DNA of 64,000 nucleotides from assembly GCF_963678635.1 (NCBI RefSeq), contig NC_087070.1:46045467-46109466 (forward strand). Direction: 5' to 3'. A model generated the notes under the pieces. That model did no database searches. It was not told where the DNA came from and worked only from the letters and a program-made list of their open reading frames with translations. Source of the DNA: Symsagittifera roscoffensis. Taxonomy: Eukaryota; Xenacoelomorpha; Acoela; Convolutidae. Every line of letters begins with the position of its first letter. Within the stretch, counting starts at the first letter, position 1. Position numbers and translations under genes: made by a program. This document shows positions 53,552-62,927 of this stretch, piece after piece.

Positions 53552-55340
53552 AATGGACAACATCGATTTGAACGAAATAATGGACCTAGCGGAGGCATAC
53601 GTAGGACCGATGATCGATGCGATCTTTCGTCGGCTGATGGATTGAGACTTCGCTCTGGAGGACCCGAGACTTCGTCATATTGCTGGTCGCCTTAATAAAC
53701 ATCTTAGGGCATGATAACCGTGGGGACCGCCCCACGGAAGTCATATGGATGGCCGCATACGGAGAAAGAGGGGTACTAGACTGCCAAAACATGAGGGTAA
53801 TGAGGTGGAGAAACGGGGCTCTCTCAGGAAGTGACTTGGTGAACGAGCCTGGATTGGGAAATTCCAGGACCTTCCAACCAGGTGAGATGCCTCTGACAAC
53901 CAAGCCTAGGCCTGGTCTGAGAAGATTGCATCAGGAGATGAACAGCGAGGTTGCCTCATCTAGTTCACAACTGAGAGCAGCTGTGCCACCAAATAGGGCG
54001 AGAGTAGAAGAAGTTCAGACGAACAAAACCATGCAAGATCTTAACGGAACGATAGAAGAATTGGAGAAGACCAGAAGGGTGCTGGTTGAAATGACTAAAA
54101 CCATGCTCAGTACGGGAGAAAACAGAGACACGTGGAAAAGACTGTTTGAAGCAACAAGAAACAGGGTGAAGAAATGGAGGAGGCGCATAGGCAATGCCGT
54201 GACTCCGGAGCCTGGAGCGTTTGACACGGAATGGACGGAATTAAATCTAGCGCCTATGAGAATGATAGGCAGAGCCGAATTACCTGAGGCCTCCCTGATT
54301 TTGTCCAATGTGAAACAGGAGTTAACAGTGGGAGGAACGTTGCAGACGAGAACCTTCCTGGCATCCTTCGGCTATGATGAAATCAAAGTGGTCCATGGAG
54401 AAGAGGAAGATAAATCAGCCGGCAGGCTAATCATACCGAAAATTCCGGAAGGGAACAAGACTGAAAGGCAAGGACCCTCAAGTTCGAGAGATGCGTCAGG
54501 AGGAGATGATGGACAGGGAGGAAGCCGTCGATCGGAGGAGCCTATGCAAGAGGATCCCGATCAAGCAGAGAAGGAGGACGATAAAGCGTCGATAGGAGGA
54601 ATATCCAGCCTGGATTTCAATTTATTCAGTGACTTTGAAAACAACGCAGACGCGTTGGAAACGACTGAGCCAGCAAACGAAGGTACTTCTTTCGACACTG
54701 GAGCCTCCGTCAGTAACGGAATTTGCCGGAGAGCAGCTCTCCGGGCAATTTTAAAGATAATGAACAAAGACTCCTCATTGAATCACCAAGGAGAAGAAGG
54801 ATAGAAGGCGCTGCCAGAGTGCCCTTCTTGGGAACATTACCCAAAGAAGAGTGGGAGGTACATCACCGAGACCATGAAAATAGGACGGGATGTAGATTGG
54901 ACAGAGTGGCCTTCATGGAAGACGTCTGGACAGTGGTTCAGAGCTACGGAACCCATTCCATTTTGAAAGTAGGTCACTGATGCGGGAAGTCCATGACAAA
55001 CTCGACGAGTGTGAAGGGAGATTGAGTGAGTTGTTGATCAACTCAGCCACTGACGACAGTGAAGCAAACTCTCCTATCAAGATGAAACCGCAAGAGGATA
55101 AAGGAGAAGTTGTATATCTGTCGAGATTTAGGAAAGGAACGATGCGATCGAAATTAGTGATTGATAAGATCAATGAGATGAAGATGAAACTATGCAGCAA
55201 AGTGATAACGAGGAGAGCGGGAAAGACGAAAGTGGATTCGGAAATACCGATAAAGGCTGTCAACTCAGCGAAAAGAAAACGAGTCGACGAAGTCATGGAT
55301 CTGGGACAAGGTGATGATCGATTGCCTGGCACAGACAGAA
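53552..55340 (+). pseudogene. Internally deleted accessory unit: N-module joined to C-module
   Basis: ATG 53,552 starts MDNIDLNEIMDLAEAYVGPM. A TGA at 53,645 and a shift at 53,703 break it. 53,680-54,804 (374 codons) has VIWMAAYGERG, NSRTFQPGEMPLTTKPRPGL and a coiled coil, then jumps straight to the C-module (LAPMRMIGRAELPEASLIL, PDQAEKEDDKAS). 54,723-54,980 and 54,980-55,357 continue with SPRRRRIEGAARVPFLGTLP, MREVHDKLDECEGRLSELLI and SAKRKRVDEVMD. The SGNH and middle modules are absent. A full-length unit follows immediately. Confidence 0.65.
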
Positions 55341-55563
55341 TGTTACCAGCCAGGTGAGATGCCTTTGCCCTCCAAGCCCAAGCCTGGGCTGAGGAGAATG
55401 CATCAAGAGATGAACACCGAGGCTGCCTCGTCTAGTTCACCACTGAGAATAGCTGTGCCACCAAAGAGGACGAGAGTAGAACAGGCGGTTTAACGAACCA
55501 AACCATGCAAGATCTAGATGGGATGAAGGATGAGCTGGAAAGCCCAGGAAGGAGCCGGATGAA
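55311..55563 (+). pseudogene. Second accessory unit, N-module fragment
   Basis: Sequence passes from the end of the deleted unit into a second N-module: MPLPSKPKPGLRRMHQEMNT, EAASSSSPLRIAVPPKRTRV, stopping at TAA 55,491. It continues in other frames (TMQDLDGMKDELESP) to the coiled coil at 55,564. It lacks the first 100 or so residues seen at 53,552. Confidence 0.6.
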
Positions 55564-56282
55564 TTGACTAAGACCATGCTCATTACGGAGGACGACAGAG
55601 ACATGTGGAAGAGATTGTTTGAAGACTGCAACAAAAAGCAGGGTGAAGAAATAGAGCGCTTGAGGCGAGAGTACAAAGAACAATTGGAGCGCCTGGCGTT
55701 GACGACAGCCGTAGAAAGAGCGATACCTGCAAGGAATACTCCTCGTGGGCGGTCCCCGCTGGAACTTTTGACGCCTTGCAATTTGAGTCAAACGACGGAG
55801 ACGAAACTCCCAACTACAACTGGTCGAGTGACAATCCCGGACCCGAGTGACACCCTATGTGACCCAGTCGTGGAGCAAACAGTGAGACAGTTGATAGAAA
55901 CAGCTAGACGATTGGTCGCTAATAGGAATGCGCCAGGTTCCGCGGTGACTGCACCCTATGGAACATTAGATAATACGGACAGATTACAGCTCTCCCAAGA
56001 GACGATGGCGAGAACGGGAGCTAGTAACACAACGTTACCAGCAAAGAGTTGTAAGGTCCCAGACAGGAAGATACGAGAGATGCCGATGAAGAAAGTGTCC
56101 AGAGTGATTGACGTGCAGAATAACAACCAGGTGAAGATCAATTTCACAGGAGTTCCGGAGACGGATCCGCGAGCCTGCTTCAATCGATCGAATTGGAGCC
56201 CAGTAGTGAACCTGCAGCAATCGCCACATGGGAAATCACATCTGATACTGGGTGACAGCTTGGTGAGAGTACTCCAGAACCT
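55564..56282 (+). pseudogene. Accessory coiled coil, linker and SGNH block I, copy 2
   Basis: 267 codons stay open to 56,367. They encode a coiled coil (DRDMWKRLFEDCNKKQGEEI, ERLRREYKEQLERLAL), a Thr/Pro-rich linker, TVRQLIETARRLVANRNAPG, basic VPDRKIREMPMKKVSRV, then SHLILGDSLVRVLQ with GDSL at 56,251-56,262. In SGNH enzymes the Ser of GDSL is the nucleophile. After about 56,285 the frame is shifted, so only 56,333 onward continues the domain. Confidence 0.7.
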
Positions 56283-56740
56283 GAGGACCTCCTGGATCAC
56301 TTGGAGGTGCAACGATAGTTCAGCTATTTCGAATGGTGGAGCCGATGAACCCAGGGAGGATCCCTAACATAATAATCCTAATAGGGACGAAAAATACTTC
56401 TAGAGGCTCAGATGAGGAAGAGGCACAATGGGAGTCGATGATGGTGTGCCTATTCACTACTCTCTGGCAGAACTTCAAGTGCGCGGTACTGACCGTCTGC
56501 ACCGTACCGATGTGCACAAAAACGTTGACGTCGACAGGAAGGAGACATAATGAAGGAGTCATCAGGTGGAACAACATGAATGCTGAGAAATCTGGCGAGT
56601 CGAAATGCTAGACGGATGATCCTAATGGACATTGAACACGAGCTGAGAGCTATGGATCAGGCCAGACTATCCACCGATGAGATCCATTTTGATAGTATCG
56701 AAGGACAAGCCTGGTTGAACCGAGTCTTCCAAGAGCAACT
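56251..56740 (+). pseudogene. SGNH/GDSL-hydrolase-like domain, copy 2
   Basis: Block I ILGDSLVR. Block II LGGATIVQLFR (about 56,300, other frame). Block III IPNIIILIGTKNTSR (about 56,362-56,405), where the N-D pair of copy 1 has become K-N. Then LTVCTVPM and block V STDEIHFDS (about 56,676-56,697) with Asp and His. Ser, Asp and His of the triad are therefore kept, while the oxyanion-hole Asn is lost here but kept in copy 1. Each copy has lost a different residue, so the common ancestor had a complete set. Confidence 0.7.
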
Positions 56741-56966
56741 GGATGAAATGGAAGTCGAGATCTTTGACACGGAAGTGCTAAAGAGGGAAGATACAACGAA
56801 CGAGCCGGCAATTTCAACCTTTGTGCCCCCTAAACTAGAAACACGTCTGGGAACGGTCCCAACCGTGACGTACAGGCCTCAAAGCTCTAGCGAGCCAGTG
56901 CAAAGGACAGATGTACAGGATCGATTGGGAGAAGCGCCAGTAAGAAGAACCATACATCCAAGGTGA
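56580..56966 (+). pseudogene. SGNH C-terminal end and following linker, copy 2
   Basis: 128 open codons. ILMDIEHELRAMDQARLSTD precedes EIHFDS, then WLNRVFQEQLDEMEVEIFDT, similar to NDAFQTKIMELEEEL of copy 1. The linker has a repeated RLG motif (ETRLGTVPTV and QDRLGEAPV), matching RLGTIPT near 7,552. Confidence 0.6.
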
Positions 56967-57404
56967 AGGTTAGGACCTGTCAATCCGACCGCGGAGACGA
57001 CAAGCAACTCGAGATCAGAGACTAGATCAGAGACAACGAGTATCAGCCGAGAGGAGCGACGACCAGACAGGAGCTCTTTGATGTGGTCGAGGCCCATACC
57101 TTCTCCCTGGCATATCTACAAACAGGACCTGATGAAATTGAACCTTCAGACGCTAAGGTTTGCAGCAGATGCCATAAGGATGTTAAATGGAGCGAGACTA
57201 TCCGTCAAAGGACTGTACTCAATCGCAGGCGTGGACTGGTTGATAGCAGCTGGCATAAACTTTAGCTCCACGACAGCCTTGAGACTTGCTGACTTAGAGG
57301 GACCGCCCTCAAACAATACAATGGGTCCAGAAAATGCAAGACCTTTGCAAGATTTAAAACTGAATCATGATGAAGAAAATTGACAACAAAGGCCCGGAAG
57401 ATTC
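56967..57404 (+). pseudogene. Linker and N-terminal part of second SGNH-like domain, copy 2
   Basis: A Ser/Arg-rich stretch is followed at 57,078-57,383 by SPWHIYKQDLMKLNLQTLRF and GLYSIAGVDWLIAAGINFSS, which looks like a folded alpha/beta segment. It ends at TGA 57,381, then continues FLTTRAPIEQHV. I do not recognise it on its own; by position it leads into the G-M-N-D domain. Confidence 0.4.
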
Positions 57405-57911
57405 TTGACAACGAGGGCACCAATAGAACAACACGTGAAAATGTTCAAGCAGATACGAGCAACCCCAGGTCACGTAAAAGATAGAGCGTACCCGAAACAA
57501 GTGACTCAAGAAGGCGATGCTCAGAGATATGGTGGAATAAAGTCTATTAGGAAAGACGAGACCATCTTTGCAGCGTATGACAAAGCAGAAATGAGGAAAG
57601 CAAATATTATGATAGTCGCGAACTCAGACTTCGTATATACCTCCAGGTCTCTGTTTTGGCCCGAAGTTATAAAGTTGGCAGCGGTCGACCTGGACCTAAT
57701 GCAGTCGGTGTCAATGGCAATCGGGGTACAACGACAGAGGGAAATGAACCCAATCACGATCGTATTTGCCGGCATGAACGACCATCTACACAGTAGGGGT
57801 TTACTGAGCAGACTCAGAGAGCCTACAACAGCAGAAGACGCAGTATGGCCTGCGATAAAGGATATCCTCGAATCGATGGATGAAGTGGTGGACACGCTGA
57901 GTTCAAGATAA
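57405..57911 (+). pseudogene. Second SGNH-like domain, block III region, copy 2
   Basis: 168 open codons: MRKANIMIVANSDFVYTSRS (a hydrophobic strand in the position of block I but without GDSL), a helix, then NPITIVFAGMNDHLHSRGLL at about 57,750-57,809, then VWPAIKDILESMDEVVDTL. The strand-G-x-N-D combination is SGNH block III; the H-x-x-S-R-G extension is shared with copy 1. Probably a non-catalytic or divergent SGNH fold arising by duplication of the first. Stop at 57,909. Confidence 0.6.
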
Positions 57912-58456
57912 CATCGAGAGCCGTGTTTGCACTGTCTCCGGGATATGCATATCTCCCGGATGGACTGAAATTTGTATATGCGATGGTGAAGTAGCTCTCG
58001 GAAGGGAAATATGATGTGATCATATCTGCCCCAAATCGGCTAATAGAGATGAAGAACCCAAGACCACTTAGGGCAAAATTACCTGCGGTGTGGTCTGACA
58101 TCTCGATTGCGATGCGAAGATTTAAGGGACTTTCGCTACACATGTTAGTGTTAGACGGAGTACTGGGGTTGGAACTGTCCAACTGCAGCCGACAACTTAA
58201 ACTGAAACCAGGGATTGACGATGACCATCGAGTAATTGTAGCGACGTCCAACGACTTATGGTTCCGAGGAATGGAAAAGAAAGAAGAAGGAGAAAGAAGG
58301 AAAAATTCCAAGAAGACGAGAGCTCACTTGGGAGCGCTGGTCCTGAGAACGAAACCAGAGGCTAACAAGTGGCTGCACTTGACCACTCGACTAGCCGCAT
58401 TCGGCGCGGACGCTTTCGAGCGACGCCCAGTGATGATCATGAAAACCCATGCCTAG
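57912..58456 (+). pseudogene. Second SGNH-like domain, C-terminal part, copy 2
   Basis: After a shift: VFALSPGYAYLPDGLKFVYA, then EGKYDVIISAPNRLIEMKNP, PAVWSDISIAMRRFKG, VLDGVLGLELSNCSRQLKLK, NDLWFRGME, a Lys-rich stretch, LVLRTKPEANKWLHLTTRLA. The alternation of strands and helices fits a flavodoxin-like SGNH core. A TAG at 57,993 and the frame change at 57,911 interrupt it. Copy 1 keeps only the ELSN and later parts clearly. Confidence 0.55.
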
Positions 58457-58617
58457 CTGGTGAAAGATGTAAATCTGGCCTAAAGTGCTGAAGAGAAGTC
58501 ACCCGAGTTCGTAAACAGAGTGTGCGAAGTTACCCTGGAAGCTCTCTGGACACAGAATGTAGAAGGAGAAGAAGGATTTGACCGGACTGACAGCATGCTG
58601 GAAGAGTTAGAAGACTG
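58457..58617 (+). pseudogene. Short acidic linker in the accessory block, copy 2
   Basis: CEVTLEALWTQNVEGEEGFD then RTDSMLEELED and a stop at 58,617. No recognisable motif. Confidence 0.4.
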
Positions 58618-59130
58618 ATGGACCGCGTCCTTCTCGGCGAAGTTTACCCATCGCTTTCTCGGTACCTGATGAAAGAATTCCTCCAAGCAGTCGTAGAAGT
58701 ATCGATCGTTGAATTACTAGCCCTGTTGGTGACGATTGGAGCAGAGAACTTCGTGAGAGGACCAGTGATACTGCTCACCGAAGGAGTGCAGATTTTGCGA
58801 CTAGATGGAATTCTAACGTTAATTGCGATAAGACACGAAAACTTGGTAGGATTTATGAATCTGACACGCTACCCGGAGCAGATGAGGGAGAACGTGAGGA
58901 GATTCGACGTGAAGCGACCCACGGATTCCTGGACTATGATAAGGGATTTGCGACACTAAAACTTATCCAATACCTCCTGCAGCGGAATCGCCTTGGAACA
59001 GGAGAGAATGAGACGATTCAGAGGGAGGAAGACGTGCGACGTCTTCCTGGGGGTATGCCCCTGCTAACTGAACTGAGCTTAGCTATGAAGACCGATCCCT
59101 TAGTATTGATCAAAGGAGCCACGGAGTGAC
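58618..59130 (+). pseudogene. RYPEQ-type module, copy 2
   Basis: 58,618-58,959 (113 codons): EVYPSLSRYLMKEFLQAVVE, a hydrophobic VELLALLVTIGAENFVRGPV, then VGFMNLTRYPEQMRENVRRF. After a stop at 58,957 and a shift: IQYLLQRNRLGTGEN and GGMPLLTELSLAMKTDPLVL. Matches 9,221-9,490 of copy 1. Helical; family unknown. Confidence 0.55.
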
Positions 59131-59139
59131 AGTGATATA

Positions 59140-59739
59140 CGGCCGGCAGTCACGTTTGCGTTCCCTGACATTAAGGTGGAGGCTTACAGGAGGTCTGGGT
59201 TGCACCTGACCCTCATATCAGCAGTGGACGGAAGTGCACTTAGCTGGTGTGAGCAACACGCACTACGAGAGTTGATGAGTGAGGACTTGTTATTCGTGAA
59301 GATATCAGAGCCGGAGATGACCGTCTTCAACTTTGCTGACCACTTCCGAGACAGGATGGGAGAAGTGGACAGAGGGCACGTTGAGGTATTCCCGAAGCTC
59401 TGGAATCTAAGGACCTATGATAAAACAAACACAAGAATTCCTCGACTGACCGCAGCATACCATAAATTGAGAGAAGAAACGAAGGGCTGGGGTGACTTCA
59501 AGAAACTGCCAGAAGAGATCACCGAATTCCCTTTGATCAGAAGGACGTTGCTCGGAGCAGACTCGGTAGTACAAACCCCTAGGTTGAGACCCTTTGAAAC
59601 TAATGAAAGGAGGGTAGCGAAATTCTCCGAGATGATGGACTCGTGCTTTGTGGACAGAAACGGCGCAGTGCTGCAGTATACGCAGTTTGCCTACACGGAT
59701 GAAACATCGAGGAGACGAATAATCAATACAGCGACTTGA
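59140..59739 (+). pseudogene. Post-RYPEQ helical module, copy 2
   Basis: 187 open codons from 59,176: VEAYRRSGLHLTLISAVDGS, LSWCEQHALRELMSEDLLFV, FPKLWNLRTYDKTNTRIPRL, then LIRRTLLGADSVVQTPRLRP and FSEMMDSCFVDRNGAVLQYT. The first third matches 9,510-9,632. Initiation is not evident; it was part of the polyprotein. Ends TGA 59,737. Confidence 0.55.
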
Positions 59740-60801
59740 CGAGGATGGGCGAAATTGGATCTAGCGCCTATGGTCATGAGAGGCAAGGCTGATTTACCGG
59801 AATCCTCTCTAATCTTAACGAGTGTAAAGCCAGAGTTAACGGTGGGTGGAACACAACAGACTAGAACCATGCTATCACCCTTCGGCTGCGAAGAAGTCAA
59901 GGTAGTTCGCGGAGAAGAGGAAGATCAGTCAGCTGGCAGACTACTTACACCGAAACTTCCAGATGGAGCAAGGGATGAAGAGCAAGGGCCCTCAAGTTCA
60001 TGAAAGAACCCAAGACGAGACGATGGGCAGGGAGGAAGCCGTCGGTCGGAAGAACCAATGCAACAGGATCCCGATCAGGCCGAGATGGAGGACGATAAGG
60101 CTTGGAAGCGAGAAACGCTGGAAGCGACTACTGAGTCGGCAGACGAGGGATCTTCCACGCTGGAACCCCCGTCGGCCTTCATGGAAACGAACTGCAACTT
60201 GCCGGAGAGCAGCTCTCCGAGCAATTCTAAAAACACAGTGAGAAATAATTTCTTGATGGAATCACCAAGGAGAAGAAGAATAGAAGGCACTGCCAGAGTA
60301 CCTTCCTTGGGAAAGTTGCCCGAAGAAGAGTGGGATGTGCGTCATAGAGACCACGAAAATAGGAAGGGCTGCAGTCTGGACAGAGTAGCCTTCATGGAAG
60401 AGGTCTGGACAGTAGTTCAGAGCTACGTGACCCAGTCTATTTTGAAAATAGGTCTCAACAGACCACTGATGCGGGAAGTCCCTGACAAACTCGACGAGTG
60501 TGAAGGGATATTGAGCGAGTTACTGATTGACTCGGCCACTGACGAACGTGAGGCAAACTCTCCTATACAGATGACGCCGCAAGAAGACAAGGAGGAAGTA
60601 GTTTATCTGTCAAGAACCCGAAAGGGAACGATGCGATTAAAGATGTTGATTGACAGGATTAATGAAATTAAAATGAAACTTGGCAGCAAAATGACATTGA
60701 GGAAAGCTGGAAAATCAAAGGTGGATTCCGAAATTTCGGTAAAAGCTGTCAACTCAGCCAAAAGAAAACGCGTCGAAGAAGCCATGGACAAAAGCCATTA
60801 A
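59740..60801 (+). CDS. Accessory polyprotein C-terminal module, copy 2
   Basis: 59,755-60,003 encodes LDLAPMVMRGKADLPESSLI, LTSVKPELTVGGTQQTRTML. 60,058-60,801 (247 codons, intact) continues with an acidic region, NLPESSSPSN, SPRRRRIEGTARVPSLGKLP, SLDRVAFMEEVWTVVQSYVT, MREVPDKLDECEGILSELLI, then basic helices ending SAKRKRVEEAMDKSH. Two basic clusters (RRRR and AKRKR) could be nuclear-localisation or nucleic-acid-binding signals. Compared with 54,243-54,980, changes are mostly at third codon positions, so the reading frame was under selection. Frame change at about 60,003. Confidence 0.65.
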
Positions 60802-60822
60802 AATCAGATAATTACAAAATCA

Positions 60823-60844
60823 AGAGGAGTGACCGCACTCCTCT
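60823..60844 (+). promoter_or_regulatory. Perfect 9-bp stem, 4-nt loop after the accessory gene
   Basis: AGAGGAGTG-ACCG-CACTCCTCT lies 21 bases after the stop codon at 60,799-60,801 and 134 bases before the next ATG. It could be a 3'-end, frameshift or RNA-packaging structure; the role is unknown. Confidence 0.5.
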
Positions 60845-60977
60845 GACTGGAGCGATTTTACAAATGGATATACTCAGCCAATGTGGAGAGAGTACCCTTA
60901 AAGGTTCCAAAGCGTCTCCCATGAATCACGGAAAGGGAAGCGTCGTAGGACAGCTGGTCCCAGTGTAATAAAACCGA

Positions 60978-61808
60978 ATGACAGTGTCGGAATCTGTATC
61001 GATTGATGAGCCCGCTGGTGAATACATGGAGATGTTGGAAAACAGAAGTTTGGCCAGAGGGCACTTAATTGCTGTGGAAGACAAAAGTGCTATGGAAGGT
61101 TATTTGGAGACGATGATGCAAGCCACCACCCTGAAGCAGGAAACATACGGAACTCTGGTATCGTCTGAAACGCACGCAGAAACGATCGAGCAGTTGGTGA
61201 GCCTACCATGGAGAGCAGTAGTGTTACGATACTTCGAAGAAGAAACGAGAACCACTCCAAAGATACATGCTCTGATAGCGATACCCTATATGAGAACAAA
61301 GTTACAACTGAGGTTCGCTTGTGGCATGACTGGACTGACACGCGGGGAATATGATTCGGAAGAGAGAAAAAGATCGAAGGAAGAAAAAGTGTTTTTAATG
61401 ACGAGTATGAGGGATCTGATAACCCCAGAAGGAGCAGCAGTAGCGTGCGCGAAGCGGAGAGACGCTCTCTGTTTCATTCGATTCATGATAGAACAAATAT
61501 CAGTGCCAGCCTTGAACACTTGTGTCAAGATGCTAAGAGAAGGTGATGAACGAGCGAAAGCCTTGCTCTTACTAGCGCTTTTGGACATCTATCAGAGTAA
61601 GACGATGCGAGTGAACATGAAGGAGCCCGTGGAGCTGGAACCGATGAAAAAGGTTGACGAAATGATAAGATTCTCTAACCAGGAGATGAAGCTCACTGCA
61701 CCTTCAGTGCCAAAATCTGACAACCGAGCGGAGTTCGGATTGGGTTTCTCGTACGAGTTTGATGGTGGTTTGGGAACTGATGAAACCATCATGGTGTCCG
61801 CGCCCTAA
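60978..61808 (+). CDS. Uncharacterised 276-residue protein downstream of the accessory block
   Basis: Intact frame from ATG 60,978 (context CGAATGA) to TAA 61,806. Begins MTVSESVSIDEPAGEYMEML. Mostly helical: ETIEQLVSLPWRAVVLRYFE, RFACGMTGLTRGEYDSEERK, ALCFIRFMIEQISVPALNTC, RAKALLLLALLDIYQSK; Gly-rich end FGLGFSYEFDGGLG. No signal peptide, clear membrane segment or known motif. It has no counterpart in the 1-11 kb copy, which ends earlier. It is the longest undamaged frame in this part, so it may be younger or part of a different gene. Confidence 0.45.
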   Translation: MTVSESVSIDEPAGEYMEMLENRSLARGHLIAVEDKSAMEGYLETMMQATTLKQETYGTLVSSETHAETIEQLVSLPWRAVVLRYFEEETRTTPKIHALIAIPYMRTKLQLRFACGMTGLTRGEYDSEERKRSKEEKVFLMTSMRDLITPEGAAVACAKRRDALCFIRFMIEQISVPALNTCVKMLREGDERAKALLLLALLDIYQSKTMRVNMKEPVELEPMKKVDEMIRFSNQEMKLTAPSVPKSDNRAEFGLGFSYEFDGGLGTDETIMVSAP

Positions 61809-61906
61809 CGCCGATTCGATATTGCGATTGACACAAGACGTGCAGAGGGAACTGAACTCAGACTGTAACTTGTGTGACCTGAACATCATCTACAATTTAC
61901 AATTTG

Positions 61907-62386
61907 ATGATGATAGCCTCTAAAAGCAACGGAGAAGACAAAGTAGAGTTGCCTGGCTGGGGACCGGAGGACTGGGTTAAACCTGGTAGCTGTCTGGCAG
62001 AAGTCTTCGGACTGGAAGGTCACAAGTCTGGAGGTCTGGATTGCGTAATGATCCTGGAGAAATAACACAAGCAATTGACGATATTGTTTGGGAACATTGT
62101 GATGAAAGCAAAAACGGAAACGGAATTGATTGCAGATTGCCATGGAAGAACCGAGGTGAATCTAGTGACTGCACTAGGATTCTACAGCATGTTTGGTTCT
62201 TTAGAGTCACTATTGAATCTAGAACAAAAGCATGAGATGGTCACGACCATCAGTGTAGAAGTGTTTCCGGGATTTTTGCAAACCGAGCCGAAAGATATTG
62301 GAAAGTGGAGAGAAGCGATGGAGGCGAAAATGAACATCCGGCACAGTGAAACCTATCGTAGACTGACGGGAGCAAGAGATATTTAG
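61907..62386 (+). pseudogene. Uncharacterised coding stretch with one internal stop
   Basis: From ATG 61,907: MMIASKSNGEDKVELPGWGP, then EDWVKPGSCLAEVFGLEGHK, a TAA at 62,063, then in the same frame FGNIVMKAKTETELIADCHG, VNLVTALGFYSMFGSLESLL, VSVEVFPGFLQTEPKDI-like sequence, ending TAG 62,384. One stop in 160 codons suggests a recently broken gene. Family not recognised. Confidence 0.4.
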
Positions 62387-62808
62387 TGGAGTCAACTTTA
62401 GCTCCAATATGCAAGAGCATGTTCCCAGTGCTATTCGTAGCGGTGGATGTGAAAAGTACAGGGACGATCGTGGATCAAGCCTTCTCAGTGCCAAAGTGCG
62501 TAAGACTAGCGAAAATGTCAGAAAAATCATACGAGTTACTGTGCAAAATGTTCTCAGCAGTTCCAGAGAGAACCAAAGAGGAATTAGAATCAATACTGGG
62601 AAAGAAATTCATGGGATACGCCAGTAGAAACTTCAGTGACTTTGGAAGACAAAAGCAGTAAGGGTCAACAGTCACGGATTACAATGCAGTAGATGAGAAT
62701 GATGAAGTCCACCGAGTGATAATGGAAGTAGAACCACTACTGGAAACGTCGGGAAAGCGTAATTGGAGGAGCATCATGTGGATGAGTTCACCTGCCATTG
62801 CTTGCTAA
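62386..62808 (+). pseudogene. Uncharacterised coding stretch, second part
   Basis: Overlaps the previous stop in another frame: MESTLAPICKSMFPVLFVAV (GTG as first codon), TIVDQAFSVPKCVRLAKMSE, TKEELESILGKKFMGYASRN, TAA at 62,659, then 48 more open codons (VHRVIMEVEPLLETSGKRNW) to TAA 62,806. The two parts together may be one protein of about 300 residues broken by one frameshift and two stops. Unknown function. Confidence 0.4.
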
Positions 62809-62927
62809 AAACATGGTGGTACCCCGGGCGTAGTAATCTGGTGTTGATCTGGGACTGTGGAGAGCTGCTCTCCATGGGTTTACCAGATTCATAACAGCCC
62901 ATAACGATAGTGATAGTGGGAGTTTTG
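62809..62927 (+). other. Short spacer
   Basis: Contains GGAGAGCTGCTCTCC (about 62,859-62,873), a near-perfect 7-bp inverted repeat. No gene. Confidence 0.35.
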
